Part shown: positions 7,593-14,418 of the stretch, piece after piece | How positions within the stretch are numbered: the first letter of the stretch is position 1 | Layout: each line of letters begins with the position of its first letter | Source of the DNA: an uncultured Candidatus Woesearchaeota archaeon | GTDB lineage: Archaea; Nanobdellota; Nanobdellia; Woesearchaeales; 21-14-0-10-32-9 | Assembly: GCA_903891505.1 (NCBI GenBank) | Contig: CAITEO010000060.1 | Span: forward strand, 1 to 38,816 | Reading direction: 5' to 3' | Length of the DNA stretch: 38,816 nucleotides | Position numbers and translations under genes: made by a program | The notes under the pieces: model-generated | What the model saw: the letters and a program-made list of their open reading frames with translations, nothing else | Told to the model about the DNA's origin: nothing | The model's database searches: none

Positions 7593-7634
7593 TATTTAAA
7601 TCTTTCGTTATTTAACCACTTCTTAGTAACGAAA
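7593..7634. promoter_or_regulatory. Promoter of the MoxR-VWA-target operon with upstream element
   Basis: On the minus strand AACGAAAGA (BRE-like) precedes TTTAAATA (7600-7593), giving a predicted start near 7567 and a ~55-nt leader. The 36 bp at 7595-7630 match 12635-12670, upstream of the integrase pair, at 28 positions. An inverted repeat TTTCGTTA (7603-7610) / TAACGAAA (7627-7634) overlaps the BRE and could be an operator shared with the divergent reverse transcriptase gene. Confidence 0.6.
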
Positions 7635-7649
7635 TTGCTGTTTGGTGAT

Positions 7650-7666
7650 GAAATATTAATTAAACA
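7650..7666 (+). promoter_or_regulatory. Probable promoter of the reverse transcriptase gene
   Basis: AAATATTAATTAAAC is centred about 28 nt before the ATG at 7689, consistent with leaderless or near-leaderless archaeal transcription. No SD motif precedes this ATG. Confidence 0.45.
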
Positions 7667-7688
7667 GTAGGACAAAATCTCTTCAACC

Positions 7689-9368
7689 ATGAGTCAAAAA
7701 CAGGCAGAAATAACAACATTTGATCAAATCTGCACCTATGACAACATCAGACTTGCCTATGAACGAGCAAGAAAAAGAAAAACTAAAAAAACATATGTAA
7801 TAGAATTTGAACAAAATTTAGATCAAAATATTCGCGAGTTACAAAAAGAACTTATAACAGAAACATATTTTCCAAAACCACTCAAAATATTCATAATCCG
7901 CGAGCCCAAAACTAGAAAGATTAGCAAATCAGAATTTAGAGATAGAGTGATTCATCATGCAATATGCAACATCATAGAGGAAAAATTTGACAAAGCATTT
8001 ATTCATGATAGTTATGCCAATAGAATAGGTAAAGGAACATTAAAAGCAATTAAACGCTTCGATGAGTTCAAAAGAAAAGTTTCAAAAAACAATACAATAG
8101 ATTGTTATTTTCTTAAAGCAGACATAAAACATTATTTCGAAACAGTCAATCACAATATTTTAATAAAAATACTTGAGGATAAAATCAAGGATGAAAAAAC
8201 AATACGCTTGATAAAAATAATTCTTTCTAATCATAAATCTGAGCATGAAGGTAAAGGGATGCCACTTGGAAATCTAACAAGTCAGTTCTTCGCTAATGTT
8301 TATCTAGATAAATTAGATCAATATGTTAAGCACGAACTTAAAATCAAATATTATATTAGATATGTAGATGATTTTATAATTTTAGATCATTCCATAGACA
8401 TTCTCCAAGAATACAAACGAAAAATAAATCATTTTCTTAATGAAGAACTCAAGCTTGAACTTCATCCCGACAAATCGAAAATCTTGCCAATAGAAAGAGG
8501 AGCAAATTTTCTCGGATTCAGAATATTTAATCATCACAGACTAATAAGAAGAAAAAATCTCAAAAAGTTCCAGAGAAAATACAGCAAAATTAAGACGGCA
8601 CATAAAAAAGGTTTAGTATCGAGAGAGAAAATTATAGAGAAGTTCGAAGGCTGGTTAACCTACATAAATCATGCAGACACATATAAATATAGAAGACATT
8701 TAGCGAGAAACTTGAATCAAGATTTTCCACTTGAATGTGAAATAAAACTTGCGAACATAAAAAAACACGAAAATGAAATAAAAAGAACAGATACATTAAA
8801 CTTTCAATATTCTCCACAAAAAACGTTGCGATTATTTAACAATAAACTCACAATCAAACAAATAGCAGAAAAAAGAAGAATAAAAGAATCAACGGTCTAC
8901 GAACACTTGACTAAACTCATCGAATACAACCAATACTCAGTTTGGAAGGTTCTTCAAAAAGAAAAAATCATCAAAATAAGCAGACAAATAATCACGGAAA
9001 ACGACTCGCTAAAAGAAATCAAACAAAGAATAAATGATAATAATCTAACATATAACGAGATAAATTTGGTTTTGGCAAGTATCAAGGCGAGAAACAAAAA
9101 GAAAAATATACTGTTCCACATTAAATGGTATAAAAATAATTATTGCAGAAGAAAATGTTTCTTCGACCAAAAACAAATGCTTGCTTGCGAAGCAAAATTT
9201 AACCAACTAATAAGCAACAACCCTCAACTAAACATAACAAGAAAAGAATTTCTAGACCTATTCAATCACCATATCAAAATATGCACATTGTCAGACAAGA
9301 AAAAAGAAGAATATGTACCTTGGGCTGAATTCAAAGTCAGACTCGCACTAAACAAAAAAACGCGATAA
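7689..9368 (+). CDS. DGR-type reverse transcriptase with a C-terminal HTH extension
   Basis: 559 aa. RT motifs in order: RDRVIHHAI (85-92), SYANRIGKGT (108-117), the KADIKHYF catalytic Asp (145), GNLTSQFFANVYLD (194-207) and YVDD (225-228), then FLGFRIF (274-280). The GNLTSQ signature and the nearby A-mutated TR/VR pairs identify a DGR RT. Unlike typical DGR RTs of about 300-400 aa, it has ~200 extra residues. Residues 377-465 resemble an HTH_40-like helix-turn-helix (LTIKQIAEKRRIKESTVYEHL, then LTYNEINLVLASI), followed by a basic segment with Cys486, Cys490, Cys500 and Cys532. It is divergent from the target operon. It makes mutagenic cDNA from TR RNA. Confidence 0.93.
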   Translation: MSQKQAEITTFDQICTYDNIRLAYERARKRKTKKTYVIEFEQNLDQNIRELQKELITETYFPKPLKIFIIREPKTRKISKSEFRDRVIHHAICNIIEEKFDKAFIHDSYANRIGKGTLKAIKRFDEFKRKVSKNNTIDCYFLKADIKHYFETVNHNILIKILEDKIKDEKTIRLIKIILSNHKSEHEGKGMPLGNLTSQFFANVYLDKLDQYVKHELKIKYYIRYVDDFIILDHSIDILQEYKRKINHFLNEELKLELHPDKSKILPIERGANFLGFRIFNHHRLIRRKNLKKFQRKYSKIKTAHKKGLVSREKIIEKFEGWLTYINHADTYKYRRHLARNLNQDFPLECEIKLANIKKHENEIKRTDTLNFQYSPQKTLRLFNNKLTIKQIAEKRRIKESTVYEHLTKLIEYNQYSVWKVLQKEKIIKISRQIITENDSLKEIKQRINDNNLTYNEINLVLASIKARNKKKNILFHIKWYKNNYCRRKCFFDQKQMLACEAKFNQLISNNPQLNITRKEFLDLFNHHIKICTLSDKKKEEYVPWAEFKVRLALNKKTR

Positions 9369-9445
9369 TCCTTAAGTGTATTACAAACTCCGAGTCGATT
9401 ATATTAATCTTGGGAGCCTTCGCAATAGTACGGAGGCGATACACA

Positions 9446-10006
9446 ATGGTATTTGAATACAAAAGAGAACCCTTAGAAGAAAACGAAATACTAGCCCTAC
9501 GAAAAGCATGCACCACATTCGAGGAAGAACTCATCATAAACGTTCTTCTCGAGACGGGTATGAGAGTCTCGGAATTCGCCAAACTTAGCGACGAAGAGAT
9601 CAGCTGGCAACGAAACTGCATAACCACCATCGGCAAAGGAAACAAAAGACGAGTAATCCCTCTAAGCAAAACCGCACGATTCTATCTAACAGAGTATTTT
9701 AAGGACAACCACAAAATCCATCTAAGCCCTAGAATTATTCAGATGCGTTTAAAGTTTGTTGCTGATAGAGCTCGCATAAAAAAGCCCGTAACACCCCACG
9801 TTTTAAGGCATACTTTCGCTGTATGTTACTTGCATCGTGGTGGAAATGTAAGGGCGTTGCAAGGTATTCTTGGCCACAGTAGCCTCATAACAACCGACGT
9901 TTACCTAAACTACTCAGGTCAGAGAGTTATTGAGGATTTCCAGAAAATATGGGAACAAAAACCAGAACCAAAGCGCGATAACAGCTTGTTAAACTATCTA
10001 GGGTAA
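9446..10006 (+). CDS. Stand-alone tyrosine recombinase catalytic domain
   Basis: 186 aa. The catalytic set is complete: Arg in ETGMRVSE, Lys in GKGNKRR, HVLRH, LGHSS and Tyr in TTDVYLNY. The N-terminal core-binding (SAM-like) domain of full XerC/D-type enzymes is absent. The ATG at 9446 has GGAGG about 9 nt upstream. It lies 77 bp after the RT on the same strand and 3 bp before the membrane protein gene, with which it probably forms an operon. It could act in excision or dimer resolution of the element, or on a separate site. Confidence 0.85.
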   Translation: MVFEYKREPLEENEILALRKACTTFEEELIINVLLETGMRVSEFAKLSDEEISWQRNCITTIGKGNKRRVIPLSKTARFYLTEYFKDNHKIHLSPRIIQMRLKFVADRARIKKPVTPHVLRHTFAVCYLHRGGNVRALQGILGHSSLITTDVYLNYSGQRVIEDFQKIWEQKPEPKRDNSLLNYLG

Positions 10007-10009
10007 AGA

Positions 10010-11236
10010 ATGGCTGAATCAAAGAAAGAAAACAATCCAATGTTTTTCTTCGTCATAATAATCTTAGCTTTGGGGCTTGTTGCATACAAATGGTACGACT
10101 CAACAAATAAAACCGAGCTGTACCACAACATAATTATTATCGGCCTGATAATTTTAGGAGGGGCTCTAGTGCTGGGAGCAATAGTTCTTTTAATTAGAGG
10201 GTACGTGTTAAAGGAGGAAACATCTAAGAAAGTAGCAAAAATACTCATCATCATTATATGTACCATAATAATAGGAAGTTTCATCTATCGAACGTTGTTC
10301 TTGAAAATAATTTTTGATTACACGTACATTTTTCATGGCCTGCTATCGTTAGCGATATTTTTGTTTTACAACTACAGAATTCATTTCAAAATATTCAAGA
10401 AAATAACTAAGAAAAGAGCTGAACAGGAAAGAGAAAGACTAGAAATAGAAGAAATACAAAAACTACTACGACTAGATCTGGATAGACTGGATGTAAATGA
10501 ATTGAATAATTTGCAGGACAAATTAAAAGTTAAAATAGCATCAGGCCGCATAAAAGAATACAACAAAGAAATATGGCATAAATTAGTATTAATACCAAAA
10601 ATTATTGAAATCAAAGAACAAGAAAACGAACTACGCCACATTCTCAAGAGAAAAGATGATGCGTTAGATAATTTAAGAAGAATTCAAGACAAGAAACACG
10701 AAGAAGAAGTAGATGAAGAACAAAAAGAAATTGAAGTATTAGACAAATTAGAAGATGAAGGAAACGTCATAAAAAAAGAAGATCTGTCAGAAGAAGAAAA
10801 AGAACTTCTCCTAGAAAACGATTACAAACAAGTCAACGAATACTGCGTTTACGAACAAAAAGTCATAACAGTTCTAGTTAAACAAATCTTGAATCACTCA
10901 CCAACACACACGTTCTTGGTATGGTCTATTATGAGATTAATCACTGATTTCGGAGTCAAAAACCTCCAGACACATGACACACGAGAAGCAGACATCACGT
11001 TCAAATACAAACATCAATGCTACGCTATCGAGATAGAAACAGGCAGTTTACTAACAAGAAAAAAACAACTAGAAGATAAAGTCAAATATCTCAACAGACG
11101 TTACCCTAAACGCTGGTTTTTTGTAGTTTCAAACAAAAATCTGCAACCAAAGTACAGAAAATACGGAGTCGCCACCCAGAGAGTAGGAGTGGAGAAATTC
11201 TTGAAAAAGATGCTGAAAATACGCACCCAGAACTAG
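10010..11236 (+). CDS. Membrane protein with coiled coil and PD-(D/E)xK-like C-terminal domain
   Basis: 408 aa. About four hydrophobic helices (residues 11-27, 39-63, 75-92, 98-122), a charged coiled coil (130-265), then a globular domain. Within this the region 326-360 (EADITFKYKHQCYAIEIETG, then a Lys-rich helix) has the D...ExE...K layout of restriction-endonuclease-like folds. Replication-relaxation-type proteins of mobile elements have similar domains; the nuclease role is an inference. Translation starts 3 nt after the recombinase stop. The C-terminus is rich in Lys/Arg, consistent with nucleic-acid contact on the cytoplasmic face. Confidence 0.65.
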   Translation: MAESKKENNPMFFFVIIILALGLVAYKWYDSTNKTELYHNIIIIGLIILGGALVLGAIVLLIRGYVLKEETSKKVAKILIIIICTIIIGSFIYRTLFLKIIFDYTYIFHGLLSLAIFLFYNYRIHFKIFKKITKKRAEQERERLEIEEIQKLLRLDLDRLDVNELNNLQDKLKVKIASGRIKEYNKEIWHKLVLIPKIIEIKEQENELRHILKRKDDALDNLRRIQDKKHEEEVDEEQKEIEVLDKLEDEGNVIKKEDLSEEEKELLLENDYKQVNEYCVYEQKVITVLVKQILNHSPTHTFLVWSIMRLITDFGVKNLQTHDTREADITFKYKHQCYAIEIETGSLLTRKKQLEDKVKYLNRRYPKRWFFVVSNKNLQPKYRKYGVATQRVGVEKFLKKMLKIRTQN

Positions 11237-11251
11237 GTGGGTGCACACCCA
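11223..11251 (+). terminator. Overlapping alternative hairpins at the end of the membrane-nuclease gene
   Basis: GCACCCA (11223-11229) can pair with TGGGTGC (11238-11244), which spans the stop codon. TGGGTG (11238-11243) can instead pair with CACCCA (11246-11251). No long T-run follows. Confidence 0.4.
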
Positions 11252-11315
11252 GTTTTGTCGACAATACACATCTTGAAAAGTGGCACTGAAATGCCTCGAT
11301 GTATATATACATATA

Positions 11316-11334
11316 CCCCCTGCCCCGCAGGGGG
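11316..11334. terminator. Strong GC hairpin between convergent genes
   Basis: CCCCCTGC-CCC-GCAGGGGG, an 8-bp stem with a 3-nt loop, lies between the convergent genes ending at 11236 and 11382. It could act as a bidirectional terminator or processing site. Confidence 0.5.
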
Positions 11335-11381
11335 TGCTTATTACTACTAGCTGTTGCTTATGCTGAAGCATTCCATGTTAT

Positions 11382-12164
11382 TCAAAATAGATTTTGGTTC
11401 TTGCTTAACTCAGTTATTATATTCATTTTTTCTAATAATTCATCATGACTTATATCTCCACTTGCAAATCTTAACTTTAAAACTTCTATTGGATCTGATA
11501 ACTGCGCTGTAGCCAAATTAGCGCTTCTTACGTTGGTATCTTTTTTTCCAACGAATGCTTTCTCTATTTTTTGTTGCAAGTCTTTTTGGCTTACGTATGC
11601 GTAGATTTGTGTTGTGTAGATATCGCTGTGTCCTAGGCTTCGCTGGATGTAATACAAATCAACACCACGTTCCAACAAATAGGTTGCATAAGTATGTCGT
11701 AGCGTGTGAAAGCTATACAAGTGTCTTTGTTGTTCATTCTTAGTTTTCTTCCAATCCAATAACAATCCTGCTTTTTCAAGATACGCTCTGAATTTCAACG
11801 AGATATAATTTGGACTCACGCCATCACTTGCTGTTGTAGGGATGAAGAACTCTGATTCTGAGACTCGAAACCATTTCTCAATTAATGGTTTGAGGCTTGA
11901 TGGCAACATCACATATCTGTCCTTGCAACCTTTGCCCTGAACAATTTTAATCTTGCAATCAACCAAGTCGACATCTTGTCTTTTGAGCTGACAAACTTCG
12001 CTAATACGCAGACCACAAAACAAAGCCAGCAAGCACGCCAAGAAAATATCAGTCTCATCAATTACTGTGAATAACTCGATTAATTGCTTTTTGTTAAAAA
12101 CATTTGGCAAACTTCGGTTCTTGCCCTCATTTTGGTTTTTTCCTCTACGATTTGAGTGTTTCAT
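11382..12164 (-). CDS. Tyrosine recombinase/integrase with C-terminal SHOCT-like motif
   Basis: 260 aa. Catalytic residues: Arg in CGLRISE, Lys in GKGCKDR, HTLRHTYAT, LGHSD and Tyr in TTQIYAYV. The C-terminus DPIEVLKLRFASGDISHDELLEKM matches the short SHOCT-type oligomerisation helix. The ATG at 12164 is taken because GAGAGG lies ~9 nt upstream; the frame is open further upstream but overlaps the preceding gene. It is the recombinase nearest the right attachment repeat and the best candidate for integrating the element into tRNA-Ile. The full N-terminal core-binding domain is missing and may be supplied by the preceding gene. Confidence 0.88.
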   Translation of the reverse strand: MKHSNRRGKNQNEGKNRSLPNVFNKKQLIELFTVIDETDIFLACLLALFCGLRISEVCQLKRQDVDLVDCKIKIVQGKGCKDRYVMLPSSLKPLIEKWFRVSESEFFIPTTASDGVSPNYISLKFRAYLEKAGLLLDWKKTKNEQQRHLYSFHTLRHTYATYLLERGVDLYYIQRSLGHSDIYTTQIYAYVSQKDLQQKIEKAFVGKKDTNVRSANLATAQLSDPIEVLKLRFASGDISHDELLEKMNIITELSKNQNLF

Positions 12165-12166
12165 TT

Positions 12167-12559
12167 TTACATTCCTCTCACTAATTGCATGCCTTGTAAT
12201 TTTATGCTTATGCACGCATGGCTGTTGGTTTCGTGTCGGCTTTTGAAGTGCGTATTTAACGCGGTTTTTTGGCTAATTGTGCCCTCTTTGAGTTGAAATC
12301 GTAGTGTTTCAGGTACTCTCTCAAGAAGGCACCACCTGTAAACTTTGTACGGATTGTGTCCGTTCTCAATTAAGAAATTGTATAATTCTCTATCTTTGCC
12401 TAGAAGAATTGATTTCTTTTTGTTGTAATGATATTGTGCAAGCATTCCTATTTTTTGGTGGAAATTGCGAAAATATTCCTCACCAAAACGAACACTCACT
12501 TCTTTCTTTATAGACTCATAATCAATGAGCCAAGTCTTCCGAACAATTTTATCTTTCAC
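12167..12559 (-). CDS. Small protein co-transcribed with the integrase (possible split core-binding partner)
   Basis: 130 aa, basic, mostly helical, beginning MKDKIVRKTWLIDYESIKKEV. The GTG at 12559 has AGAGGTGG about 6 nt upstream. The stop is 2 nt before the integrase ATG, so the two are tightly coupled. Family not recognised. Its size, charge and position would suit a detached core-binding domain or an excisionase/regulator; this is a proposal only. Confidence 0.7.
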   Translation of the reverse strand: MKDKIVRKTWLIDYESIKKEVSVRFGEEYFRNFHQKIGMLAQYHYNKKKSILLGKDRELYNFLIENGHNPYKVYRWCLLERVPETLRFQLKEGTISQKTALNTHFKSRHETNSHACISIKLQGMQLVRGM

Positions 12560-12632
12560 GAAACACCACCTCTAGTCATTTGTGAAATGCCGAGATTCAG
12601 CCACGACAAGCCCCGACGTCAAGATTTCGCAG

Positions 12633-12670
12633 AATATAAATCTTTCGTTTCTTTACTACTATCTAGTAAC
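12633..12670 (-). promoter_or_regulatory. Integrase-pair promoter related to the MoxR-operon promoter
   Basis: On the minus strand CGAAAGA (BRE-like) and TTTATATT (12640-12633) give a start near 12608 and a ~50-nt leader to the GTG at 12559. The block 12635-12670 matches 7595-7630 at 28 of 36 positions, including upstream bases outside BRE/TATA (GTTACTA). Confidence 0.55.
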
Positions 12671-12734
12671 TATGTTGGCTTTTCATGTTATTTTCTGTTT
12701 TTTTCTCGTCGGAATAAAACTATTAATAGACGGG

Positions 12735-12752
12735 GAATCTCCGCAGGCTCAT
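12735..12752 (+). repeat. attR: copy of the tRNA-Ile 3' end
   Basis: Identical to 1121-1138. Only the tRNA 3' part is present, so it is not a functional tRNA. A further 12-bp match TCCGCAGGCTCA (tRNA 1126-1137) is found at 12844-12855. Confidence 0.88.
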
Positions 12753-12960
12753 AACATTCTTGATTATGCGGACGCCGAACGCTAGTGAGAACGTCCGCAG
12801 AAATAACACATGAGACTGCGGACCGAGAGCGCGAGCGACCCTGTCCGCAGGCTCAGACCAGTACGCCCGTCTATGCCCTACTAGGGCAGGACGTTCGCGT
12901 GCTCAGTCCTGCTCCGTAATCCCTTATCAGCATTTCTAAAACAAACTAATTTTAAATAGA
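12753..12960. other. Hairpin-rich non-coding stretch beyond attR
   Basis: Three stems: TGCGGACG (12767-12774) / CGTCCGCA (12792-12799); TGCGGAC (12817-12823) / GTCCGCA (12843-12849); TGCCCT-ACT-AGGGCA (12874-12888). No gene is seen. The second hairpin includes a motif repeated at 22556-22576. TTTAAATAG near 12952-12959 or TATAATAAT near 12971-12979 can serve as the tatD promoter. Confidence 0.5.
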
Positions 12961-13008
12961 AAAGAAACATTATAATAATAAGCAAAGAATCCGTATCTGT
13001 TGAAGAAA

Positions 13009-13830
13009 ATGGAAAAGGAAACAAAAATAGAAAAAATTAACAAAATGATGTACATCGATGTGCACGCGCACCTTGACGCGGAAGAATACAAGAATGATCT
13101 AGATAAAGTTCTAGAAGATTGCCTTGCACGTGGCGTCAAAGCAATAATAGTCAACGGTGTACATCCTGAAAGCAACAGAAAAATTCTCGAACTTTCACAA
13201 AAACATCCTATCATCAAACCAGCGCTTGGCTTTTACCCAACACACATTGTTGAAAACAAATGGGACGCAGTCGAAGAAGAACTTAATTTTATACTCCACA
13301 ATAAACAAAAGATTGCAATAGGTGAAGTGGGTCTTGATTACAAATTTGGAGAAGAATCAAAGAATGCACCGAAACACTTAACGATCGATGATCAAAAGAA
13401 AATGCAACGAAAAGCATTTGAGAAATTCATAGAAATAAGTGAGAAAACAAAAAAGCCATTAATAATACATTCAAGAAAAGCAGAACAAGATATTATTGAA
13501 ATGATCGAATCATCTTCTCTAAAAAATCCAGTGTTTCATTGTTTTTCTGGAAAGCGAAAGCTCGTTCAAAAAATCGCGGACAACAAATGGAATTTTTCTG
13601 TACCTGTAACTGCAATTAAACTTCAGCAATTTCAAGAACTCGTGCAGTATACAAACATAAATCAATTGCTGACGGAAACAGACAGTCCATATTTAAGCCC
13701 CGTACTTGGCGAGAGAAATACACCTGCGAACGTTACACTTACTGTGAAAAAAATTGCAGAGCTAAAGGGTTTTGATGAAGAAGAAACATCAAAAACAATC
13801 TTCATGAACTATCAGCGACTATTCTTGTAG
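13009..13830 (+). CDS. tatD: TatD-family metal-dependent hydrolase/DNase
   Basis: About 273 aa, the usual length for TatD enzymes. Metal-binding motifs: DVHAHLD near the N-terminus, the Glu in GEVGLDYK, HSRKA, HCFSG and TETDSPYLSP near the C-terminus. TatD proteins are Mg-dependent 3'-5' exonucleases acting in DNA repair or RNA turnover; the exact substrate here is unknown. There is no SD before the ATG at 13009, but a TATA-like box about 30-35 nt upstream fits a near-leaderless start. An internal ATG pair at 13045-13050, just before DVHAHLD, is an alternative. It is the first chromosomal gene to the right of the mobile element. Confidence 0.9.
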   Translation: MEKETKIEKINKMMYIDVHAHLDAEEYKNDLDKVLEDCLARGVKAIIVNGVHPESNRKILELSQKHPIIKPALGFYPTHIVENKWDAVEEELNFILHNKQKIAIGEVGLDYKFGEESKNAPKHLTIDDQKKMQRKAFEKFIEISEKTKKPLIIHSRKAEQDIIEMIESSSLKNPVFHCFSGKRKLVQKIADNKWNFSVPVTAIKLQQFQELVQYTNINQLLTETDSPYLSPVLGERNTPANVTLTVKKIAELKGFDEEETSKTIFMNYQRLFL

Positions 13831-13853
13831 CAAAATCTAATCATTAACAAAAT

Positions 13854-14126
13854 CTACAAATCATCGACGCTCCTAAGCGGATAACCATTCATATCAAGTC
13901 CTTTCTTGAAAGAAACAATATTACAATTCGTGCAAATGAAAAATGGACCAAACTTTCCTTCTTTTATGTCGAGGTATCGACCGCACGCACATTTCAAATC
14001 AACAAGTTCCATGTCTTTATGACGTGTGCATACAGGAACCTTCTGAGAATTTTTTGTAATCGCTGCGCCCCCACAGAACGGACAATGCGATACATTCTCT
14101 TCCGAATAAACTTTGCGCATGAACAT
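13854..14126 (-). CDS. Small zinc-ribbon protein
   Basis: 90 aa with CPFC near residues 15-18, a further Cys/His pair (CTRH), CAC and CTNC. Together these make two likely zinc ribbons; the second resembles the C4 finger of type IA topoisomerases. AGTGA lies a few nt before the ATG at 14126. It is convergent with tatD, 23 bp apart. It is probably nucleic-acid binding or a free topoisomerase-type finger; function not assigned. Confidence 0.65.
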   Translation of the reverse strand: MFMRKVYSEENVSHCPFCGGAAITKNSQKVPVCTRHKDMELVDLKCACGRYLDIKEGKFGPFFICTNCNIVSFKKGLDMNGYPLRSVDDL

Positions 14127-14418
14127 GAAATCACTTTTCTCTTTGACTTAATTTTCTCTAACTTTCAACTCCCTCTAATTTTCTCAATAATATATTTTTA
14201 TTTCTCTGACCAATCTGCGCGTACGCGCAGTCAGGCTCACCGTACGGCGAGAAAACATCTGAGGAACCAAAAAAAATTACTAATCATAAAAAATGCGACG
14301 TAATGAAAAACAAAAAATAATCAAACAAAATAATTAATTAAAATCCAAAAAAATCCGCGATGCAGATTTTTTAGACGCAGAAAATGCAAAAGCATTTTCT
14401 TCGAAATAAAAAAAACAT
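14127..14418. other. Intergenic region with palindromes
   Basis: No gene supported. It contains a perfect 16-bp palindrome CTGCGCGTACGCGCAG (14215-14230), CCGTACGG (14240-14247), and the hairpin AGAAAATGC-AAAA-GCATTTTCT (14379-14400), which belongs to an intergenic hairpin family in this window and lies just past the stop of the dikinase gene. Confidence 0.5.

Larger units (their letters stand above)
1121..12752. mobile_element. tRNA-Ile-integrated element carrying a DGR and MoxR-VWA operon, ~11.6 kb
   Basis: The interval is flanked by identical 18-bp direct repeats, 1121-1138 and 12735-12752. The left copy is the T-loop/T-stem/acceptor 3' end of tRNA-Ile. A tyrosine recombinase gene and a co-transcribed small gene (11382-12559) lie just inside the right repeat, and a second recombinase lies at 9446-10006. 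This is the classic arrangement left by integration into a tRNA 3' end, which reconstitutes the tRNA on one side. Cargo: a hypothetical gene, DGR template, two diversified targets, VWA protein, MoxR ATPase, DGR reverse transcriptase and a membrane nuclease-like protein. There is no obvious conjugation or capsid gene. Confidence 0.85.

Noticed and set aside
7689-9368. Group II intron or retron reverse transcriptase
   Set aside because: No intron RNA domains or maturase/endonuclease motifs were seen, GNLTSQ replaces the usual group II motif, and TR/VR evidence directly supports a DGR.
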